64,000 nt of DNA from NCBI RefSeq assembly GCF_019649055.1, contig NW_026570230.1, positions 1,674,001-1,738,000 on the forward strand, read 5' to 3'. The notes beneath the pieces were generated by a model. It saw nothing but the letters and a program-made list of their open reading frames with translations, did no database searches and had not been told where the DNA came from. Each line of letters starts with the position of its first letter. Positions within the stretch are counted from its first letter, which is position 1. This document shows positions 1-12,109 of the stretch, piece by piece. This stretch comes from Paramacrobiotus metropolitanus. Its lineage: Eukaryota; Tardigrada; Eutardigrada; Parachela; Macrobiotidae. The translations under genes were made by a program, and so were the position numbers.

Positions 1-1
1 T

Positions 2-199
2 GTCCGAACAATAACGGAATTCGGACAGAAAATACGTCAGGAAATCGGCGAAAAACGAGCCACGGAATATCTTCGCCAACGGATCAGCATCGAAATACAG
101 CGAGGAAATGCGGCATCGATCATGGGGACGGCGCCAATGGGAGCGAATTTAGACCAAATTTTCTCTGTGATTAGGCCGCCGCTGTCGATTGATGCTTAA
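2..199 (+). CDS. 3' terminal exon of an unidentified gene (partial)
   Basis: An open frame runs from the window edge through 65 codons to a TAA at 197-199. The peptide is rich in Arg, Glu and Ile (for example YLRQRISIEIQRGNAASIMG) and ends PPLSIDA. It looks like real coding sequence because it is GC-balanced, amphipathic and stops just before the base composition turns AT-rich. I do not recognise the family. The upstream exons are outside the window, so the length and function of the whole protein cannot be judged. The frame could also be a chance opening. Confidence 0.45.
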   Translation, partial: VRTITEFGQKIRQEIGEKRATEYLRQRISIEIQRGNAASIMGTAPMGANLDQIFSVIRPPLSIDA

Positions 200-1349
200 C
201 GAGTGATAGTTTCCGAAGCTTTTGTTAAAAGTACTCGTGTAGTAATTTGTAATAGTGAAATGAGTAGATACAAAATCGCATACAGTAAACAGCATAAACT
301 GCTCTAGTAGACAGACTGTAGACTACTAGTACTGCAATACTTTATTTCGTAAAGCCTTGGCCTTGTCCAAATGCAAAACGTCTCTTGCACTCAAGAAAAT
401 ATGTCACGCGTTGCTTAATACCGCGAATTTATGCAATATGAATACTGATCGGCTGTTTCAAGAAACTGACCACGAGTAGATCGTTTCTTTTGTGTTCTTT
501 CAAAAAGAAAAGCATTTTACCAGAACAGCAATGTTAGACTGGGTTCTCTCAATCCCTTGCCCCATGGTTAAAAAGCAAGGGTATAAAATATGAAATTATT
601 CCGCAAATAGCCATTTGTAGGCTTCTACTGGCTTCCGATAAGGTGGCTGTGGCGTTAGCTTCCTGAGATGTCTTGGCGATGTGAGAAGTGGCTGCGCCAG
701 ATTGTACATGTGTGTGTACTTCTATTGCAATTTTTTTTACTGGGTATTTTCCCATTTTCAGACAAACAGCAATGAAAACAAGTCAAACAACTGACAGTTA
801 GCTTGATTTTACAACATTCGCGAACCACTGAAACACTGAAGACAGGTTACAAAAATAGAGGAGCAAGAAGTCAGAATCCAGAGATGCCCAATGCCACACC
901 AACGAACTCACAAACAACACGGTTTTAAAGCTGTGTACGAGTATATCATGCTATAATACCTGATTTGCATCAATATACTGTAGATATTCGATATTCAAAG
1001 TATTAAGAAATCGGTGCAACGAACGCAGGGTTTTTTTATGAATTCAATTTGACTGTTCGAATTTTGTAATGCAACCGTAATCTGGCGATAAAAAAACACA
1101 AGAATTACGTAATGAACCGCACAATATGAATCGCACTATTACTTAGTGCCGCATAATTCCGTCAAAATTAAATCACATAGCATATAACCAAATGTCCTCG
1201 GAGATCAGACTTAATTTGCTGGAAGCTCAGAATCTTTTCGACTTTTGGCCCTTAATATCGGTAGATTTTCAAATTATGCATGTGTGATATATCTGTAGCC
1301 GAAATACGAGCCGCAGCGCGAGTATACTAGCTCGTTCTTGTCATCCACA
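200..1349. other. Intergenic region upstream of the lipocalin gene
   Basis: AT-rich spacer. The short open frame on the minus strand at 549-755 has no recognisable motif or supporting splice sites. One copy of the over-represented octamer TACGAGTA lies at 936-943. The lipocalin promoter must be here, but no convincing TATA box was seen. Confidence 0.5.
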
Positions 1350-2661
1350 ATGGCGCCGCTGTTGAAATGTGTAGCGGCATTCAGTTTACTGAGTGCGGTT
1401 TCGTCTCAACTGTATTGCCCGGACATTCCTCTAAATCCTCCAGGATTCACAATTGATCCCACAAAAGTGAGCATAAATATATCTTTATACTGTAGATGTT
1501 GGACACTTTATAGAAATATATGGCCATAGTGCAAGTCCCAATATCACAAGTCACTACCATGAAGATTAAAAATGTAAATCTTGGAGAAGTGCATTTGGGT
1601 GATAAAACGCATGTTCCATATGATTCCAGAGCTACGCGTGCGAGTGCTTTTATTAACTTCAAATTATCAAGTTTTCAGCGCTGTATCATTTCTGTTGTAC
1701 GCTTACAATATGCAAATTAATTAAGTTTATTTTCTTGATTTCTAACAGGTTGCTGGAATATGGTACGAGTACACGTACCGCAACGGCCCAGTGGGGAACG
1801 ATCCCCCGGCCACCAATGTATTCATGAATGTGACCATACTCGGACCACGTCCTAATACACCAACCGGCACATCGTACTACATCACCTGGATATACAATTT
1901 TTTCGCTCACGTACCCACTCAGAGTGATCCACTGCAGTGCATCGTATTTCCTCAACAGGGAAATCTGTCCTCGGATGGTACGCGACAAGTGGTTGTTCAA
2001 ATTGGCGGGCCCACTGCGCCGCTTGGTAAGTCAAATAACACATGACTAATATTGCACATGCAACAGTGCTGATCGATATTTTATTCGGTGACGCAAATAC
2101 TGCTAACCTAATTTAGGTACATTACGAGTAGTAGTCAATTTTGCTAATCATTCTTCATCTTCTGTATATGTACTTATATGCCGGTTATGATATCCAGGAT
2201 ATGTTAAATTCTAGTAACTTTTATTTCACTGTCCTGCTAATTCGTAATAACTGCATCTTCATGCTAACTTCATGCAAGCTAATTCCAAGATTTATTGTTT
2301 TGATTTGGTTTGCTTTGCAGCCACCTTCAAGTACACCACGTTGTACACGGACTATACCCTCGTACAGTTGTGGTACTTTTGCGCATCTCCGAATGCGGAT
2401 GGTCAGCGTTGTGATCAGCCATTTTTATTTACGTACACGAGAATCAAGCCGCCAATGCTGACGGCTGACCAGAAAACCTACATTGAAAATCTGGCCAATA
2501 CCTATTTTGCCAAGATCTGTCGCGGTTTCAAGGACATGAGCATGACGACGTGGGATCTGACAACGACCTTTCCGACCTGCAACACCGGTGCCAGTAATAC
2601 CCCGCCGCTCTCTGCGGCTTTTCTAGCATCCTTCCCGCCTGGCGTTAAGCCAGCGCGATAA
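1350..2661 (+). CDS. Secreted lipocalin (apolipoprotein D-like)
   Basis: Three exons, 1350-1466, 1749-2025 and 2321-2661, join in frame (GT-AG introns of 282 and 295 bp) to encode 244 aa. Residues 1 to about 19 form a signal peptide (MAPLLKCVAAFSLLSAVSS), so the product should be secreted. The three lipocalin signatures are present in order: GxW in VAGIWYEY (residues 40-47), TDY in LYTDYTL (139-145), and the motif-3 arginine in FLFTYTR (166-172). Cysteines at 23, 152 and 162 could form disulfides. Lipocalins bind small hydrophobic ligands in a beta-barrel; the ligand here cannot be predicted. The length suits the family (160-250 aa). The ATG at 1350 is chosen because it directly begins the signal peptide. 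The gene converges on the GLUT gene downstream. Confidence 0.85.
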
Positions 2662-2752
2662 AGCAGAACATTTAATTCTGACGGAAGAATCTCTGGACAA
2701 ATCGATCAGGTTCTGACGTAGCATCGGATCTTCACTGTGTTCCAAAGTGATT

Positions 2753-2758
2753 TTTATT
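2753..2758 (-). other. Candidate polyadenylation signal of the GLUT gene
   Basis: AATAAA on the minus strand (TTTATT on +), 275 bp past the GLUT stop. If used, the GLUT 3' UTR would overlap the lipocalin 3' UTR. Confidence 0.3.
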
Positions 2759-2907
2759 TTATTATTGGATATTCCTTTTTGTGGTACAAAAATCCCTTTT
2801 TTCTATAACGTGAAATGAGCGATATTGCGATAACAAAAGCAGTTTCGAAAATTGTTTTCATAATTCCTGAAATTACAAATTACGACAAGGACAAGGCCCA
2901 TTAAGAA

Positions 2908-2913
2908 AATAAA
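2908..2913 (+). other. Polyadenylation signal AATAAA of the lipocalin gene
   Basis: Canonical AATAAA 247 bp after the lipocalin stop codon and about 120 bp before the stop of the convergent GLUT gene. Confidence 0.5.
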
Positions 2914-3032
2914 ATCTGAATGAAAAAAACCATGACCGGATGTCACCAGTTGCAAAGATTATTGACCATACGTTGCTTGCACACGGTTGCATCCATTATC
3001 GCACGTACAGCAGCTGGGCGGTATGCGCATTG

Positions 3033-6000
3033 TTAATGGGGCTTGCAAATACATTTCCTGACTCTTTTTGCCACTTGCTCCTGAACCTGTTCCGGCTCTT
3101 GTTTCTTGGTTTCGGGTAACCATAAAACAACGATAACGATGTAGAAAATGCTCAGAACGGTGAAGAATATAAAGACGTATCCATGGATCTTTCCCTGTAA
3201 TAGCTCAGCTAAAAATGTTGCTCTCAACGAACACGTTGATCAGCTGCAATGTAATAAATTCCAATACCTGCAATAGAGGAAATGCGACGACCACCAGAGC
3301 GCCACACGTCCAGTGAACCAACAATTCCACACTATTGGCGATAGTTTTGTCTTTTTCATGAAACATCTCCGCAATCATAAACGACGGGATTGTTCCTTAA
3401 AGCAGCCACCCGTAAAAAACTGTGTAATCACTATCAGCCGTTTTAATATTGGTATTTAGAAAAACATACCAGGTCCACAAGAATACACAATCAAGTACAC
3501 GAACAGCACAGCCATGCTAACGAAGGGTGCCCAGTCCGCTTGGATACTCGAGAATTCCTTCGGATTCTGAGACTTCTCGCTTGCCGTCTGCAGAATAATT
3601 TATTGTTCTCTGATTGGTGCACAATTCAGCGTTCGTAGTTCATACTTCATGCAGCACTATGAAGGTCGTTAGGAGAGCGGTTGTCAGTGCAGTGCCACAG
3701 AGTCCAGTTAACAGTAAAGGTCGTCGTCCGAGTTTTTCCACTAGAAGCGCCGTCAACAATGTCGCAATGACCATTGTCGCTCCCACGCCCACTGTTCCGT
3801 ACAGTGGTGACGTGCCGGTCAATCCAGCCGATTCGAAAATAGCCGTGGAGAAGAAATACGCCTATGAAAATCCAAAGTAATTAAATTAAAATTTTGACTG
3901 ATCATTAAATCACTACCGGATGGTGCAGATAACCACCCGTATATTAACAGTGCAATGCACGTTGCCTGTCGAAATAGATTTCTCATTTTAATTGGGTTGT
4001 ACTACAGTACTGTAGTTCACTACTTCTTACGGTCTTACCGCATTGATACCGGTCAGTTGACGGCAGCTAATCACCACGAATCCCACAAGAACGACAATTC
4101 TAAGCGTCGGATCGTGCATCATGTCGGTAAATTTCCACTTTGGTTGCTGTTCGGCTTGTTTTTCTTTCTCCCTCATTTCTCGTAGTTCTTCTTCGATCTT
4201 CGATGGTGAATGCCTAAGTTGTCGCACAACTGCAGTAAGAACAGAAAAGACTTATGGAAAGGCGACGCTGCCAAAGTGTTGGTAAAAAAGTGATTTTAAG
4301 CGCCATACAGTAAGTCTTCCTTCGGCTTCACTGCAGCCGCCATTGCGCTACTTAAGTAGAAGAATCATAGCAAATGTTAATTTACTCGAATGTATCTGAT
4401 CTGCATTCGTACCAAGTACTAACTATTTATCTGCACTATTGTATGATTAAATCCCCTAAGCTTTTGAAATCGTTATTACAGTATAATGCAGTTCTTATAA
4501 AAAAGACTGCAGTTGTAAAAGGGAAGTTCTACGATGTTACAAGTAGAACTGGACTGAGAATTAACCAGCTCACTTTCTATAAGTTCACAATTTTAAAAAT
4601 AATTTCAACGACCATTGTAACATATGTTGAGATAATGAAAACGGCATATCGCTGGTTACGTTATAGCAAACATTAAAAGCCATCTTTGCAAACGCAGTAG
4701 TACTGCAGCTGTAAGAAACGAGAAGACAAATGACAAGACACCACCGACCTGCTTCCGCTTCGCCCTCATGACCTTCGGCTTCGGATAGATATTTAGGATC
4801 TTCCGGGCACATTGGCAGGACTAGCAACTGCAGGGTGGCGGGAATCACCACGAATCCGACCAAGTACGGCCAAGTGGTCGGCCCGCCAAGGATTGATGGA
4901 AGTCCGAGGACAAACGCCAGGAGTGTCCCGCACACATCGAATAGCCGCTGAAGCGCACCAAAAGCACCGGCTAAGGAAGGGGGCACAAGGCCCATAAAGT
5001 ACACTGGGGCCACGGCAGTGGAGACACCTGCCGATAAATTAACGTAAACGTTTTACTTTAACCACTGGTGTATTCTTTAATTTAATGCACACATATACCG
5101 ATATCTTACAATACACTCATAGCATTACCACGCATAATCTCCAAACTTAAACGTTGAAACAAAAAACAAGTCAAGCGACTCTCTCGCCCGTTCTCAAATA
5201 CAATTTCTTTCCAATCTCCTTTAACGTAACAATGCCAGTCTCACACCAAGTGCCAAAAGTCTCGCATGCAAAGGCGACAAAGTGACAGCGATCAATGAGA
5301 GACTTGTATATTCCAATCTTCTCCCTGGAAGCCAGCTCAGCGGCCGCGCCGGCACACTTTGAGGTCGCGTCGACGTACGAATCCGCCATCGTATCTTTAC
5401 AGGTCACGTCCCATACTAAAGGCTGCCCGCGGTACCACTTCCAGCGCGTGGCTCCATCCGGACGCTTTCCATTTTCGCGCAAAAAGCCAATAGGCTCTGG
5501 ATACGATTCAATCCGGGCATTACATAACGCTCGCAAGATAATATCGTTAATACCGTTATGTCGTCCCCCTTCTACCAATGCTATGAGTGTATTGTGCACA
5601 GTCCCTTCTCATGTAAATTGGGACAAATTCTTCATTTGAATATAATTGTTGAGCGATGCTCGCTTTGTACATATTGAGAAATAAAATCACAATCTTACAA
5701 TATATCGTACAACTGATCCATGTACGAGTATAAAATCCTTGAAGATAAAAACGTACAAACGATGTTATGTTATGTTACAGTAATTAAAGACAACTACAGA
5801 GAAAACTGCTTCCGCAACCGAGTACCGTGACATACCGGCATTAATCCCAACAAAAATTCTTCCAATTATAAAAGCCGCATACGACGAGGTTGGGTAGGCA
5901 ATTCCTTGTAAAATCCCACCAACAATGGCTCCAGCGTTGTTTGTCACTAACGTCCATTTTCTGATTTCAGTTTAATTCATTAACATAAACGAGCCAAAGA

Positions 6001-7093
6001 AATAAATTATAAGAGCTGTACAATCGACGAAGGTTAATGCAAATTTCGCAATACTTTTTACACAATCTCGAATTAGGTAATGCAACTGATCAGAGATACG
6101 CCACAAAGCCGTCGATCTCACGAAGCCATGTTCCACCCATCTGAATAAAAAACCATTGAAACAATTACCTGCCAAGAAGGTCAACTCGATAATGGCTTAG
6201 TATTGCTCCCAGGATGCCCCCACAACAAAAAGCCAGATTTACACCAATCCACATCATACGCAGTTTGACATTCTTTTCCATCTCCTCTGAATGTTCTGTA
6301 GAATTTAGTGTCCGACACCATCGCTCCTCTTCGCGTGTGGCATTAACCCACGACGCATTTAAACCCGAGTGGCTGCTGATGTAACGAGCCTTCTCGCATT
6401 CGGTACTTCTGATCCATTCGCTCAGCACCTATCAAGTGACCTTATGGCTAATATGTAATATATCCACAAAATCCTCAATGTATTTACTCGTACTTTTGGA
6501 AGATCATCCATTCAGCGCATATTAACACGGTAACAACTGCGAAACGTTGTGAAACTGTTGTTAAAAAATGAATACTGCTAATTAACTACCTTACAGTAGG
6601 TACTGAAAATTTAAGCATTAGATTGATTATTCTGCGCTTGATTATTAGAACGATTATTCTGCGCCGCGCTAGTTCTGCGCCATGTGTACTGTCTATACCC
6701 ATATATGAAATCTTTGGAAAAAATGTATGCTAAAAAATTCAGAACTCGATTGTATGAATTCTGTAACTCACTTTTTGGGGAACATTGATAACTCCTGTGT
6801 TGTAGCCGATAAGGAATGGCGATCCAAAACCGGCAGACAATACCGTTACCATTAGCAGAAAGGTCACTTCCTATAGCAGGCGCAACGCAATATACTACAG
6901 ATATATTACTAAATAGTGCAATAAAAATCAAGTAACAGCGCACCTTCAGCTCTTTCCTGAAATGCTGAAGACGTTGAAAAAAGCTTTTATGGGCACTGTG
7001 ACCAGATGGGGTACTGGTACGTCTAGTAGTTCCATTGGTCTCTTCCATGATGGCACGAAAGACGTACTGGGGATATTTCGAGCTCATTACCAT
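3033..7093 (-). CDS. Facilitated glucose transporter, SLC2/GLUT family
   Basis: Ten minus-strand exons join in frame to 575 aa: 7093-6944, 6870-6772, 6428-6169, 5960-5836, 5027-4749, 4229-4039, 3861-3646, 3587-3470, 3395-3268 and 3194-3033, all with GT-AG introns. GLUT hallmarks appear in order: GYNTGVINVPQ in TM1, LLGRK in the loop after TM2, QLTGIN (362-367) in TM7, the EKLGRRPL loop, GPGTIP (478-483) in TM10, and PETKK (549-553) after TM12. The extracellular loop after TM1 is long and has three N-glycosylation sequons (NAS, NAT, NST). The protein should be a twelve-helix plasma-membrane sugar uniporter of the class I type. One oddity is that the tryptophan usually following GPGxIP is a serine (SFMIAEMF). 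Start choice: ATG 7093 or 7087. The substrate is not certain. Confidence 0.88.
5171..5599 (-). mobile_element. Retroelement-derived coding fragment in a GLUT intron
   Basis: A 142-codon open frame lies inside the intron between GLUT exons 4 and 5. It contains GKRPDGATRWKW, PLVWDVTCKDT and CAGAAAELASREK. From memory, this RPDG...VWDVT...AGAAAE...ETFG pattern is a C-terminal domain that recurs behind reverse transcriptases in many invertebrate genomes. No reverse-transcriptase core (YxDD) or terminal repeats are visible beside it, so this is a truncated remnant rather than a complete element. Being in a sense-oriented intron, it is probably neutral for GLUT splicing. It could alternatively be a host gene derived from such an element. 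Confidence 0.55.
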
Positions 7094-7359
7094 GTACGGT
7101 CTAGAAAAAGGTCATGCAAAATAATCATTAAGTTGGCCGTATAAAGTAGTTCTGAAAGTACTGTGATTCACAGCACGCTAACTTATAAATATGTACCAGC
7201 CGTGTAGCTTCTTGTAGCAGTAAAAAAGGTGCTAAAAACCGTTTCGATTAATATGAAAGAGTACAACTTTCCATTGGAAAAAAATAATCAGCTGGGTGCC
7301 TGATTTCAAATGCGGCCTTTTAAGGCTGTTATTGGCCAACAAACGATGCATACATCGTA

Positions 7360-7502
7360 TTAATTCTGTTGCTCGCGTGTGCTGTAACCGATCGACGACG
7401 GGGTTTGCCGGGTATTTTAATGGGAAAACAATGATATACACAATGAATACAATGAATCAACAACGAAAAACACAATGATCTAACAACAAGCACAAACGCC
7501 CC
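7360..7502. repeat. 143-bp direct repeat R1, copy 1
   Basis: Identical by eye to 7829-7971. The unit starts TTAATTCTGTTGCTCG, contains GATCGACGACGGGG, and ends in an A-rich ACAATGAA-type tract followed by CGCCCC. No coding potential was recognised. Confidence 0.85.
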
Positions 7503-7605
7503 CCATGGGGAATATTGAACACGATGAAAGAAAACACAATGAACCAATAACAAGCAAACACCCCTTCCACAGCCCTTCCCAGGAAAAAAGGGATAGGGTG
7601 GGTGG

Positions 7606-7828
7606 GAAAATCGCGTTCGACGTGAACTACATCAAAAATCTTTGCAAATGAACACTGAGATGTAAAGCTGCTAAAGGCAGCATGAAACCAGAGCAATCTC
7701 AAGGAATACCATCTGACCACCCAGATGGCCAGCAATAAATCTCAACCGCGACAGCACATTAATGTCAAAGGCGAGACAAAATCATGCCGCTCGCCAGAAT
7801 TAACATTCATTATCTCCGATAATTCCTT
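7606..7828. repeat. 223-bp direct repeat R2, copy 1
   Basis: Identical by eye to 11887-12109, about 4.28 kb downstream and in the same orientation. It starts GAAAATCGCGTTCGACG and ends TCCGATAATTCCTT, and abuts R1 copy 2 directly. The arrangement resembles flanking direct repeats of an element or a segmental duplication. No terminal TG/CA, primer-binding site or integrase was seen. Confidence 0.85.
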
Positions 7829-7971
7829 TTAATTCTGTTGCTCGCGTGTGCTGTAACCGATCGACGACGGGGTTTGCCGGGTATTTTAATGGGAAAACAA
7901 TGATATACACAATGAATACAATGAATCAACAACGAAAAACACAATGATCTAACAACAAGCACAAACGCCCC
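7829..7971. repeat. 143-bp direct repeat R1, copy 2
   Basis: Second identical copy of the unit at 7360-7502, directly following R2 copy 1. Confidence 0.85.
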
Positions 7972-8159
7972 AAACAAACCCCCAAACAGGAACATAAGAA
8001 TATCCAATCAATGACCAACGTGGCAGCTGCAGCACTGATACGGAAACTGTAGAAAGGAAGGCAATGCTGGTAACAGACGACGCAAACTGCGCTTAAAATA
8101 ATTCCGAAATCACGGTGACCGATTATAAAGCAGAGAAATGTGCATCAGCGCCAAATGTC

Positions 8160-11100
8160 AATTGACACACAATAACAGGAATATAGAATAAATAAGTACA
8201 GAAACTGTACAAGTGACGAATCAGCAGGATTAAAATATACTGCACAACCATAAGAGAATTGGTCAGTTTTGGAAAGTAGGATTATACGGGAAACTTGATG
8301 ATCGCAAAACCGTAAATGACGAAACTTATCGTCATGACTTATCAATGAGCGATAACGCAAATTCAGACACAATGGATTCAGATACGCTGTGTGACAATGA
8401 AGAAACCGCAATGCGGGTTTCAGTAAAACACAGATGATATCCAGGGATATAGGCCAACAAAGAATTCAACGGGAACCAATCGCTGATTTCTGTAAGTGCA
8501 ACATGGGAATATTTGTTCCCATACCGGTATTAACGGACGATAAATTAAACACTTCAGCTTCATTAATGAACCACGGAACACAACGTGGAAAATGTAGGAA
8601 CTGCAGAAAGCGGCTCAGTGCCCCGGAATATATTTTCGGCATGGACACAGAAATGTGATGCTGGATTACATGTCTGAAGGTAAAATTTGAAGAACTAAAT
8701 GGGAATAACGTTGGCGTGCGAGATCCGGTTTGGTGATCGGCATATCCACTGCTTTCCATCTCGTCCCATTGCGAATCAGCTAATCCGAGGCGTTAGATAC
8801 AGTAGGATCAAAAAGAAATTTGAGAACACCAAAACGAATCGGATACGGTTAAGTCTCTGGGATGATAACGTAAAACGATCAAAAGTCATGTTTGATGTGA
8901 AAATCCCACGGAAGCAATACAACACAAAATTAGCTGAGCAAAGATGCAAAGTAGTCAGAACGCAAACAACTGAAATCAGAATTTTACGCACCCGGCAAGT
9001 TGCCGGACTGAAAGAACAGAGCAGCCGCTGACACGCTGGCAGTCGCAAGTGAAAAGTGGAAATATAATATATACTATAATATAATATATACTGTAATAGT
9101 TCGACGTTCGACGTGAATAGCCAATAGGCTCAATACATGGTGATGGACTGTATAAGCAGAATTATGGGACGCAAATAATATCTCGCGAACAAGACGAGAA
9201 CGCACTTGATATCCAACAAATGTCCAGATCGATCAGCAGGATTACAGAACAAAACTGTTTAATGACGAGAGAACTGGTCAATTTTAGAATTATGAATCAC
9301 TGTATAAAGCGATTAGGAGAACCTTATGACTGTCATCAGGCGGCAAGTTACGTAACTGAACAGTATGGTCATCACTAAGGAATGAAGGGAACTGAGATGC
9401 AAGCAGAAGGCAATGCATATTGTACACCCGAATAAGAAGCCATCAAAGGGAACCGAAACGACAACAAAGGAATCATGATGCGGGTTTCCACTAAACACAT
9501 GTGACCAACGGATATAAGCATTAAGCAATTATGAGGCATCAAGCGGAACCAAACGACAAAATCATTGAAACACAATGAGACACAATGAAATAAAATTAAA
9601 CAGATAAGAACTGCGGTGCCGCCGAATATGCCGCCGAAACGTTTTCTGCGTAGACACGGAAATGTGATGCTGGTTAACGCATTTTACGGTAAAATCTGGA
9701 AATACTAACCAAAGGCCACCAGAAAATATTGGTAATAAGTATCCATCGATAAATACAAGACAGATATATTACGGGACACACCGTTAATGGCACCAGTGAA
9801 ATTAATTCAAGAGAAGCGTAAAGTAAAGAAAAAGAATAATATTGAATATGAACAGAGATGTAATAAATAACAGGAAAACGAAAACAGGGATAATAAAATA
9901 CGATTATAGCAACAGTGGAAATGAGGATACAATAAATAACAGCAGTAACAATAAATGACAATGAATAACACATATAAGACTGCAAGAGTAAAGAGCGTGA
10001 ACAAATGAATCCAGCAATATTCCAGACTGAAAGAACAGCGCAATCGCCCATGTGGTGGTAGTCACAAATTTACTCCGATTTCGAATTATAGAGACACCGT
10101 TTACTGAAACTTCAATGAAGAGAACTTAAACAGGACGCTCTAAAGTAACAACAAGAGCAGGGATGTAAGGATAACAGAAATAAGGATATACAAACAATAA
10201 GAACCGGGATGCAACAAACAACAGGAATAGAAATAACAGGGAGAAAGAATAAGAATCGCAATAATTATCACACGGATAACAAATATCAGGGATGACAAAT
10301 AGAGAAATAAATAACAGGGTAACGAAGATAAAAATAATTCGGATAACAATGGGGATAACAATAACAGGACGAATAAAAATTATAACAACAAACAATAGTA
10401 AAACGGGAAGATAATACAGCAATTATAACAATAACGATCATGACCACAGCAAGAGCCACGGGACATAATAATAACAATAGTGTTTTAAATAAAAATAAGA
10501 AAGGTAAAATAATAATAACTTTAATATTACCAATAACAACAAATAATGATAAAATAACAATAATAATAATAATAATACATAAATAATATATATAAAAATA
10601 AGGTAAAATTTTGTACACAAATATCAAATATGTATAAGATATAGTATGCATACAATACGATAGAATACAATGCAGTAATAAAACGTAATAATACATCATA
10701 ATGTAGTACAGTTTAATAATACAATATAATAATACGATAAAATAACACAATACAATAATATATTATAATACATATACCAATAATACTGTATTATATATTA
10801 TAATACACATAACAATATTTACACGCACAATAGGTACACAATATACACAATAAATTGTCAATAATAAAAATGATAATGAAGTCTATAAATAACAAAATAT
10901 ACAATAATATAAAATATATTAATAATAAAACATAATATATCATAAAATCTATCAATAATTTGTTTGACATACCTTTTATTAGAAATGTGTAAAACCATAC
11001 ACGGTATGTAATAATAGTATGACAGATCTATACATATTAAGATCAATCCCTTGAAGATTGTGATATAATGATACAAGCAATATAATAATAATATGACAAT

Positions 11101-11515
11101 GATATTGATAATATTATATATAATAACAATATATATAATAACAATATTAATGATGATATATATAATAATAATATTTATAATAATAATAACCAATAATAAA
11201 ATTTATGTTGTAATGCATATCACAAATATGTAAGCCTACAACATGTATACAATATAAAAATAATTTAATATATAATACTAATATCTATGTACAAATATAA
11301 AATCTATGTAATAGATCAGGAGCACACTAGCTCGTATTATATAGGAATGACCTAATGGAAATAACAAATGTTGACGTGCGAGATGGCCGTCCACGTTCTA
11401 GAATGGTAGCCAGAATGCAAGCAAATGAAGTTAGGCGTTTTGTGCACCCGGCAATATGCCGGGCTGAAAGAACAGGGCAACCGCCAATATGGTGATAGTC
11501 ACAAATAAAAAGCAA
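8160..11515. repeat. Degenerate tandem array of about 1 kb units
   Basis: Landmarks recur at near-constant offset. ATCAGCAGGATTA occurs near 8220 and 9232; ATGCGGGTTT at 8411 and 9478; GACACRGAAATGTGATGCTGG at 8644 and 9653; CTGAAAGAACAG near 9008, 10027 and 11463. Offsets are about 1.01-1.07 kb for units 1 to 2. The third unit is longer (about 1.4 kb) because an AT-rich tract has expanded inside it. Each unit ends near a small palindrome of the CCGGCAAnnTGCCGG type followed by a diverged GGnnGTAGTCGCAA or AGTCACAAA motif. Units are diverged, so the array is old. Open frames inside are artefacts of skewed composition. Confidence 0.65.
9820..11310. repeat. Purine-rich then A/T-only low-complexity tract
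   Basis: From about 9820 to 10450 the plus strand is dominated by A and G in units like AATAACAGG and GGATAAC. From about 10480 to 11310 it becomes nearly pure A/T with AATAAT and TATAAT units. Minus-strand frames here translate to Leu/Tyr/Phe/Ile-rich strings, as expected of a pyrimidine-rich strand and not of a gene. Confidence 0.7.
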
Positions 11516-11886
11516 ATATATTATGCAAATGGAAATTATTACTAATCCTCGATAAAGAAAACGTAAATAGGGACCTCCAAAAATTGATGTACGAAACACA
11601 AGCGGCTATATACAAATCATGAGAGACACGACGTAATAATTGTCGACAAGATATGCCGCGGACGAGATTACGCCATAACATAATGCAGGAGCATATGGCA
11701 GTAGCAAATACGCTAAAGCACAGCAACATGGAATTTCTTCCAGAAATTTTTACAAATCAACCACTTGGTGAAATCAAGAACTTATCTGTCTGTAACTATC
11801 TATACGTGAGTACAGCAGAACAGCATGGAAGTTTAAACGCGAAAAATCGCAAAAAATCGGCCGCAGAAAAAAAAAAAAAAGCAGCA

Positions 11887-12109
11887 GAAAATCGCGTTCG
11901 ACGTGAACTACATCAAAAATCTTTGCAAATGAACACTGAGATGTAAAGCTGCTAAAGGCAGCATGAAACCAGAGCAATCTCAAGGAATACCATCTGACCA
12001 CCCAGATGGCCAGCAATAAATCTCAACCGCGACAGCACATTAATGTCAAAGGCGAGACAAAATCATGCCGCTCGCCAGAATTAACATTCATTATCTCCGA
12101 TAATTCCTT
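11887..12109. repeat. 223-bp direct repeat R2, copy 2
   Basis: Identical by eye to 7606-7828. It is preceded by a run of 14 A residues at about 11867-11880, which could mark an insertion or retroposition tail. It closes the repeat block; sequence after it returns to ordinary spacer. Confidence 0.85.

Noticed and set aside
9674-11193. Several long minus-strand frames of Leu, Tyr, Ile and Phe
   Set aside because: Produced by pyrimidine/AT-rich low-complexity DNA; no motif, start context or splice logic.
7606-12109. LTR retrotransposon with R2 as its LTRs
   Set aside because: No TG...CA ends, primer-binding site, gag-pol frame or target duplication was seen; left as direct repeats of unknown nature.
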